Of a stretch of 37,762 nucleotides of DNA, positions 32,792 to 37,762 are shown piece by piece. How positions within the stretch are numbered: position 1 is the first letter of the stretch; each line of letters opens with the position of its first letter. The position numbers were made by a program, and so were the translations under genes. The stretch covers positions 1 through 37,762 of the forward strand of contig CACXAG010000020.1 of the NCBI GenBank assembly GCA_902765585.1, read 5' to 3'. The notes under the pieces are model-generated. The model saw only the letters and a list, made by a program, of their open reading frames with translations, ran no database searches and had not been told where the DNA came from. This stretch comes from an uncultured Prevotellaceae bacterium. GTDB taxonomy: Bacteria > Bacteroidota > Bacteroidia > Bacteroidales > Bacteroidaceae.

Positions 32792-33900
32792 GGATTCTGC
32801 ATTACTATAGTAGCGACGATGCCATGATAGCCCAGCATGTGGCTGCCTTGCAGCAAGGCATGGGGACAGAGGCTGAGAATCATGCTGCCACGACTGCCGA
32901 CGATGCCCGGACACTCTTGCAGGGTAGCCGCTACGACATCATTCACCTGCATGGATGCTGGCGCTACTCGTCGTACAGCATCACCCGACTGGCCATGAAG
33001 AAGGGAGCACGACTGGTCGTCACGCCCCACGGTCAACTGGAGCCCTGGGTGCAGAACGACGGCTATTGGAAGGAGAAACTGCCCAAGAAGCTGCTCTACC
33101 AGCGCAACCAGCTGCGCCAGGCCTACGCCGTCATCATTCAGGGTAAGATGGAGGAGGAGTGCATGAAGCGACTGGCATGGAACAGCCGTTGCATCATCAT
33201 CCGCAACGCCATTGTCACCCAGAGCATTACGGTGAAGGAGATGGCCCGCCAGACGCTCGCGCTCTACCGTAAAGTGGCCGATTCCAACACGCTGGCACTC
33301 ATGACTCAGGAGACGCGGACCGTACTGCGCCTCCTGATGAAGACGGGCATCACGGGAGACGTCCGCTGGCTGAGCGAACAAGACAGCGCTTACGTGAGAC
33401 AGCCGGAGGTTCGCGGAAACATCCAATGGCGCGAACTGCTCTGCTACGCCCATCAGGAAAGCATCACCAACACCATCCTGCGCGGCATCAGCATTCTCCG
33501 GCTGGATGCTCCCGACATCGACGTCGAAGCCATCCCCTACTTCCTGCCTGACGGCTACCAGCAGACGCAGTCCATCAGCGAGACCATCGGCAACCAGTTT
33601 GCCTCGGAGAACGACCGCCTGATAGCAACCTTCAAACTCATCAAGAAACTGATAGCCAACGGGCAGTTCAGCATGAGGCACCTGGTGGAACTCGACCGCG
33701 AACTACGACAATACGGCTGCGACGAGGAACTGCTGGAAGAACAGCTGACCGAGCGGCAACTGCTGCCGACAGCCAGGCGCGTCATGCAGCTCATGGCCGA
33801 TACGACCGGGCTGACGGAGGGCTTTATGCCGGTTGCACCCCAGAATGACAGAACAACTAAAAAACTATATAAACAAATAGAGAATCACCTGAAGATATAA
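32788..33900 (+). CDS. GT4-like glycosyltransferase with unusual C-terminus
   Basis: 370 residues. The N-terminal 145 residues resemble the acceptor half of a GT-B family 4 enzyme (MRILHYYSSDDAMIAQHVAAL, YDIIHLHGCWRYSSY, LVVTPHGQLEPW). The second half lacks the usual donor-binding EX7E motif; instead it is helical and charged (RQTLALYRKVADSNTLALMTQ, then REMLC-like and acidic stretches). It is an exact-frame gene, so it may be a degenerate or specialised GT or a regulatory relative. It precedes fbp by 5 bp. The start codon is within a 7-bp repeat. Confidence 0.7.
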   Translation: MRILHYYSSDDAMIAQHVAALQQGMGTEAENHAATTADDARTLLQGSRYDIIHLHGCWRYSSYSITRLAMKKGARLVVTPHGQLEPWVQNDGYWKEKLPKKLLYQRNQLRQAYAVIIQGKMEEECMKRLAWNSRCIIIRNAIVTQSITVKEMARQTLALYRKVADSNTLALMTQETRTVLRLLMKTGITGDVRWLSEQDSAYVRQPEVRGNIQWRELLCYAHQESITNTILRGISILRLDAPDIDVEAIPYFLPDGYQQTQSISETIGNQFASENDRLIATFKLIKKLIANGQFSMRHLVELDRELRQYGCDEELLEEQLTERQLLPTARRVMQLMADTTGLTEGFMPVAPQNDRTTKKLYKQIENHLKI

Positions 33901-33905
33901 GTCCT

Positions 33906-35879
33906 ATGAATAACAACACTAACCGAGACATGCATTACCTGCAGCTGCTGTCCAACTCGTTTCCCAACATAGCAGCCGCATCGACAGAGATTATCAATCT
34001 GGAGGCCATCCTGAACCTGCCCAAGGGCACGGAACACTTCCTGGCCGACCTGCACGGCGAGAGCGCTGCCTTCCAGCACGTGCTGAAGAACGCCTCAGGC
34101 AACATACGCCGCAAGGTGAGCGAGCTCTTCAAGGGCGACATCCGCGAGTCGGAGCGCCGCGAGCTCTGCACACTCATCTACTATCCCGAAGAGAAGCTGC
34201 AGCTCATCAAGGAGGCCGAGCCCGACATCGACGACTGGTACCACATCACCATCCACCGCCTGGTGGCCGTCTGTCGCGACGTGTCGTCGAAATACACCCG
34301 CTCGAAGGTGCGCAAGTCGCTGCCGCAGGAGTTCAACTACATCATCGAGGAACTGCTGCACGAGCGTACTGACGACATCGACAAGGCGGCCTACGTCAGC
34401 GGCATCGTCGACACCATCATCTCCACGGGACGTGCCGACGACTTCATCGTCGCCATCTGTAACGTCATCCAGCGACTGGCTATCGACCAGCTGCACATCC
34501 TCGGCGACATCTACGACCGCGGCCCTGGCGCGCACATCATCATGGACACCATGCGGCAGTACCACTCGTGGGACATCCAGTGGGGCAACCACGACGTGCT
34601 GTGGATGGGAGCCTTTGCGGGCAACAACGCCTGCATCTGCAACGTGCTGCGACTCTGTCTGCGCTATGCAAACCTGACGACCATCGAGGAGGCCTACGGC
34701 ATCAACCTCGTGCCGCTGGCCACGTTCGCCATGGAGGTCTACAAGGATGACCCCTGCACGGAGTTCTATCCCAAACTGCTGAAGGGCAACACGATGGAAA
34801 AGAAGTACCAGCGGCTGACAGCCCAGATGCACAAGGCCATCACCGTCATCCAGTTCAAGAAGGAGGCCCTCATCTTCCACCGCCGTCCTGAATGGCAGAT
34901 GGAAGACCGCTGTCTGCTGGAGCACATCGACTACCAGCGCGGCGTCTGCGTCATCGACGGCAAGGAGTACGACATGCGCTCGTGTAACTTCCCCACCATC
35001 GACCCTGAGCACCCCAACGTGCTGACGCCCGAGGAGCACCAGCTCATGGAGAAGCTGCACCACTCGTTCCGCGTGAGCGAGAAGCTGCAGAAGCATATCA
35101 AGATGCTGCTGTCGCACGGCTGCATGTTCACCATCTGCAACCAGAACCTGCTCTTCCACGCCGCCATTCCCCTCAACGACGACGGCTCGCTGAAGGAGGT
35201 GGAACTATATAAGGGCCAGCGCTATAGCGGTCAGGAGCTCATGCATAACATCGGCATGCTGATACGTGCCGCCTTCGAGAACGATACCGACCAGGAACTG
35301 CGTCTCTTTGCCCGCGACTACTTCCTCTACCTGTGGTGCGGCAAGGACTCACCGCTGTTCGACAAGTCGAAGATGGCAACCTTCGAGCGCTACTTCCTGA
35401 CGGACAAGACGACGTTCAAGGAGGAGAAAGGCAACTACTTCCGGCTGCGCGACTCCGAGGAGGTGTGCGACCGCATCCTCGATGCCTTCGGCGTCACCGG
35501 GCCCAACCGCCACATCATCAACGGCCACGTGCCCGTGCATGTGGCCAAGGGCGAGAACCCCATCAAGGCCAACGGCAAGCTGATGGTCATCGACGGCGGC
35601 TTCTCGGAGGCCTACCACTCCGAGACGGGCATTGCCGGCTACACGCTGGTCTACCACTCCCGCGGCTTCCAGTTGGTGCAGCACGAGCCGTTCACCAGCG
35701 CCCAGGACGCCATCCAGCGCGGTATCGACATCAAGTCGACCACCCAGCTGGTGGAGCTCTCGGCCCATCGCATGCTGGTGGCCGATACCGACAAGGGCGA
35801 GGAGCTGCGCTCGCAGATAGAAGACCTGCGCCAGTTGCTCTATGCCTACCGCCACGGCATCCTGAAAGAGAAAAAATAA
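33906..35879 (+). CDS. fbp: Fructose-1,6-bisphosphatase, class III
   Basis: Dephosphorylates fructose-1,6-bisphosphate in gluconeogenesis. 657 residues, the length of the class III (Firmicutes/Bacteroidetes) enzymes, unrelated to the class I type. The metallophosphatase core is visible: HFLADLHGE, LHILGDIYDRGPGAH, WGNHDVLWMGA and INGHVPVHV near the C-terminus, where the later metal ligands lie. It has 5 bp upstream and 3 bp downstream spacing, so it is in the series. Bacteroidales often regulate such genes allosterically; nothing in the DNA shows it here. Confidence 0.96.
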   Translation: MNNNTNRDMHYLQLLSNSFPNIAAASTEIINLEAILNLPKGTEHFLADLHGESAAFQHVLKNASGNIRRKVSELFKGDIRESERRELCTLIYYPEEKLQLIKEAEPDIDDWYHITIHRLVAVCRDVSSKYTRSKVRKSLPQEFNYIIEELLHERTDDIDKAAYVSGIVDTIISTGRADDFIVAICNVIQRLAIDQLHILGDIYDRGPGAHIIMDTMRQYHSWDIQWGNHDVLWMGAFAGNNACICNVLRLCLRYANLTTIEEAYGINLVPLATFAMEVYKDDPCTEFYPKLLKGNTMEKKYQRLTAQMHKAITVIQFKKEALIFHRRPEWQMEDRCLLEHIDYQRGVCVIDGKEYDMRSCNFPTIDPEHPNVLTPEEHQLMEKLHHSFRVSEKLQKHIKMLLSHGCMFTICNQNLLFHAAIPLNDDGSLKEVELYKGQRYSGQELMHNIGMLIRAAFENDTDQELRLFARDYFLYLWCGKDSPLFDKSKMATFERYFLTDKTTFKEEKGNYFRLRDSEEVCDRILDAFGVTGPNRHIINGHVPVHVAKGENPIKANGKLMVIDGGFSEAYHSETGIAGYTLVYHSRGFQLVQHEPFTSAQDAIQRGIDIKSTTQLVELSAHRMLVADTDKGEELRSQIEDLRQLLYAYRHGILKEKK

Positions 35880-35882
35880 TTC

Positions 35883-36233
35883 ATGTTTAATGTTATAATT
35901 GCTCTCGGTTCCAACAGCTGCCCGGCGGCGCATATTCACTGGGCATCGCAATGGCTGTCGCAGGCCTTCCCCGGCATTCGTTTCTCCCGCACGCTCTGGA
36001 CGCCTGACGTCAAGGGCACCGGGCGTTTCTACATGAACCGCCTGGCCGCTGGCACCACCGCCCTCTCACGCGAAGCCGTCGAACAGCTGCTGAAGCAGGC
36101 CGAGGCCGCGACCCGCCGTAGCGCTGACAGCGTGACCCTCGACCTCGACCTGATGCAATACGACGGCGAGAGACTCCACCTGAAGGACTGGCCGCGACCC
36201 TATATCCAACAACTCATCCCCGACATCCTATGA
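35883..36233 (+). CDS. Short HPPK-like (FolK-type) protein
   Basis: 116 residues, against about 150-170 for FolK, which pyrophosphorylates hydroxymethyl-dihydropterin in folate synthesis. The start IIALGSNSCPAA matches the FolK nucleotide/pterin entry motif, and RFYMNRLAAGTT corresponds to the F.N.v....T region. SVTLDLDLMQYDG fits the R..DLDil motif (metal Asp pair), with Ser in place of usual Arg-rich spacing. The middle loop of FolK is missing, so activity needs test. It overlaps the M64 start (ATGA). Confidence 0.7.
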   Translation: MFNVIIALGSNSCPAAHIHWASQWLSQAFPGIRFSRTLWTPDVKGTGRFYMNRLAAGTTALSREAVEQLLKQAEAATRRSADSVTLDLDLMQYDGERLHLKDWPRPYIQQLIPDIL

Positions 36234-37486
36234 AACACCTTTTTACATTTTCCCATTTTTTCATTTTTCATCTTTCATTTTTCATCTTTCATCTTTCATG
36301 TTCTGAGGTGTCTGCCCAGGACTTCAGCCAGCATTTTGCCGACTCTACCCTGCGTCTCGACTACATCTTCGCCGGCGACACACAACGGCAGGACATCTAC
36401 CTCGACGAGCTTTCCATGTCGCCGCGATGGTACGGACGCCGCCAGCACCTGGGCGAACTGCCGCTGAAGGGCAACGGCAGCATCACCGTCACCGACAAGC
36501 AGAGCGGACAGGTCGTCTACCGTCACTCCTTCTCCACCCTCTTCCAGGAATGGCTGGCAACGGCAGAGGCCAAGCAGGTAAAAAAGTCCTTTGAGAACGT
36601 CTTCCTCATTCCCTATCCCAAACGTCCCGTCACCGTCAGCGTAGAACTGCGCAACTACCACGACAGCGTGATAGCCGTCCTGCAGCACGACATCGACCCT
36701 GCCGACATCCTCATCCGCCGACTCCTGCCGCAGACGCCCTACGTCACCCTGCAACAGGCTGCCGACACCACGCGCTGCATCCATATCGCCTACGTCGCCG
36801 AGGGATATACCGCCGAACAGATGCCCACATTCCTCGACGATTGCCGCGAGGCCATGCAGGCCCTCTTCCAGCACGAGCCCTTCCAGTCGCTCCGCGACCG
36901 CTTCAACATCGTTGCCGTGCTGTCACCGTCCAAGGACAGCGACGTCAGCCAGCCGGGCAAGGGCATCTGGCTCTCCACGGCCCTCAACAGCCATTTCGAC
37001 ACGTTCTACTCCACGCGCTATCTCACCACCCTCCACCTGAAGCAGCTGCACGACGTGCTGGCAGGCACGCCCTACGAGCACATCATCATCCTCGCCAACA
37101 CCGCCCACTACGGCGGCGGCGGCATCTACAACTCCTACAACCTGTCCTACACCCGCGGCAAGTATTTCCGTCCCGTCGTCGTCCATGAGTTCGGCCATTC
37201 CTTTGGCGGACTGGGCGACGAGTACCCCTACGGCGACGACGACCCCATGTACTTCAGCGATACCGAGCCCTGGGAGCCCAACCTCACCACCAGCACCGCC
37301 TATCCTGCCAAGTGGCAGTCGCTGATAGATGCCGGCCAGGCCTCGCTCTTCGAGGGCGGCGGCTACCTCTCCAAGGGCGTCTGGCGTCCCTCCGAGGACT
37401 GCCGCATGCGCACCAACGAGCACCCCGACTTCTGTCCCGTCTGCCAGCAAGCCCTCCGCAGCCTCATCGACTTCTACACCCGATAG
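36230..37486 (+). CDS. Exported M64-family peptidase
   Basis: 418 residues. The zinc-protease motif HEFGHSFGGLGDEY lies at about 319-332; M64 peptidases include IgA-cleaving enzymes, but the substrate here is unknown. The N-terminal domain (about 30-150) looks like the usual beta domain before the M64 catalytic region (YVAEGYTAEQM, SPSKDSDVSQPGKG, STALNSHFDTF). The signal peptide is unusual: its core, FFIFHLSFFIFHLS, is encoded by six 7-bp TTTCATC-type units (36259-36300), giving a 7-residue exact repeat. The mature protein likely begins near residue 30 and acts outside the cytoplasm. Confidence 0.9.
   Translation: MKHLFTFSHFFIFHLSFFIFHLSCSEVSAQDFSQHFADSTLRLDYIFAGDTQRQDIYLDELSMSPRWYGRRQHLGELPLKGNGSITVTDKQSGQVVYRHSFSTLFQEWLATAEAKQVKKSFENVFLIPYPKRPVTVSVELRNYHDSVIAVLQHDIDPADILIRRLLPQTPYVTLQQAADTTRCIHIAYVAEGYTAEQMPTFLDDCREAMQALFQHEPFQSLRDRFNIVAVLSPSKDSDVSQPGKGIWLSTALNSHFDTFYSTRYLTTLHLKQLHDVLAGTPYEHIIILANTAHYGGGGIYNSYNLSYTRGKYFRPVVVHEFGHSFGGLGDEYPYGDDDPMYFSDTEPWEPNLTTSTAYPAKWQSLIDAGQASLFEGGGYLSKGVWRPSEDCRMRTNEHPDFCPVCQQALRSLIDFYTR
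36259..36300. repeat. TTTCATC heptamer tract encoding a signal peptide core
   Basis: Six 7-bp units (TTTCATT, TTTCATC, TTTCATT, TTTCATC, TTTCATC, TTTCATG) translate as FFIFHLS twice. Same family as 17639-17659 and, reversed, 32771-32791. Confidence 0.9.
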
Positions 37487-37580
37487 CCCAGACAGCCCCC
37501 GCGAGTTCGATGAGTTCCACCGCACGTCAGCCGATGTGATGTTTTTTTCATTTTCCTTTGGTGCTTTCCTCGCTTATTCG

Positions 37581-37589
37581 TACCTTTGC
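37581..37589 (+). promoter_or_regulatory. Promoter -7 box before the last gene
   Basis: TACCTTTGC with a TTTG -33 box at 37557-37560, 20 bp upstream. The leader to the ATG at 37708 is about 110 bases and holds a 17-codon ORF (37617-37670) and a duplicated 10-mer, TAATCACGAA (37668-37687). Confidence 0.8.
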
Positions 37590-37707
37590 AGCCGAAATAA
37601 AAAGCAAGACGCAGAAATGATGACGGGACACGAAGGACATTTTTATTTGAAACGAATTTCCACTAATTAATCACGAATAATCACGAATAAATATAAATAA
37701 TAAGTAT

Positions 37708-37762
37708 ATGAAAAGAACAAAGACCATTAATGTAATCTTCGCACCGGGGGCCTGGGGGCTTG
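37708..37762 (+). CDS. Start of an unrecognised gene, cut by window end
   Basis: ATG at 37708 opens MKRTKTINVIFAPGAWGL and runs off the window. It has its own promoter and a long leader. Too little is visible to name it. Confidence 0.5.
   Translation, partial: MKRTKTINVIFAPGAWGL

Noticed and set aside
37617..37670. 17-codon ORF in the leader of the last gene
   Set aside because: Too short to judge; it may be a leader peptide, but no attenuator structure is visible.

Overview
The window looks like chromosomal DNA of a Bacteroidales bacterium, most likely Prevotellaceae. Twelve promoters carry the Bacteroidales -7 box TAnnTTTG, often as TACCTTTGC, with a TTTG -33 box about 20 bp upstream in several cases. 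The gene set also fits: membrane-anchored AraC regulator, HU-HIG histone-like protein, class III fructose bisphosphatase, DcuA/B-type transporter, peptidase M64, GLUG-type exported proteins with a short C-terminal sorting-like tail. No rRNA, tRNA, CRISPR array or complete insertion sequence was recognised.

Layout. (1) 1-7793, minus strand: an exported-protein operon, read from 7793 down to 1. It holds a 41-residue membrane peptide, a doubtful small ORF, a 1250-residue GLUG protein, a 50-residue Bacteroidales-type peptide and a second GLUG protein cut by the window edge. The two large proteins share a nearly identical C-terminal half. (2) 7791-7978: a divergent control region with two direct repeats and a perfect palindrome of the same motif. 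(3) 7978-9153: a membrane AraC-family regulator. (4) 9154-15380: an accessory stretch with a primase-helicase, an unknown partner gene, a 28-bp perfect palindrome, a ParE/RelE toxin-antitoxin pair, a small membrane protein and an HU-HIG protein whose Gly/Asn tail is out of frame. (5) 15585-18908, minus: outer-membrane barrel, HAD phosphatase, panB, MFS transporter. (6) 19040-20298, plus: rsmG and a metallo-hydrolase. (7) 20302-23225, minus: DUF4375, smpB, four-helix-bundle protein, GHL10-like glycosidase. (8) 23412-24857: C4-dicarboxylate transporter. (9) 24990-37486, plus: a long close-packed series: purU, hisH, hisA, hisF, hisIE, ftsE-like, aspartokinase, lysA, two glycosyltransferases, fbp, a folK-like gene and an M64 peptidase. 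(10) 37487-37762: a promoter and the start of an unrecognised gene.

Two signals go beyond ordinary annotation. First, the AraC regulator, operator array and GLUG operon look like one regulated surface-protein unit: the operon promoter lacks a -33 box and has a repeat copy there instead. Second, short tandem repeats of mostly 7-bp period sit at many gene boundaries. They supply stop and start codons, encode part of a signal peptide (36259-36300), extend hisH internally (26221-26255), and form a 28-bp inverted repeat around the four-helix-bundle gene (21720-22236).
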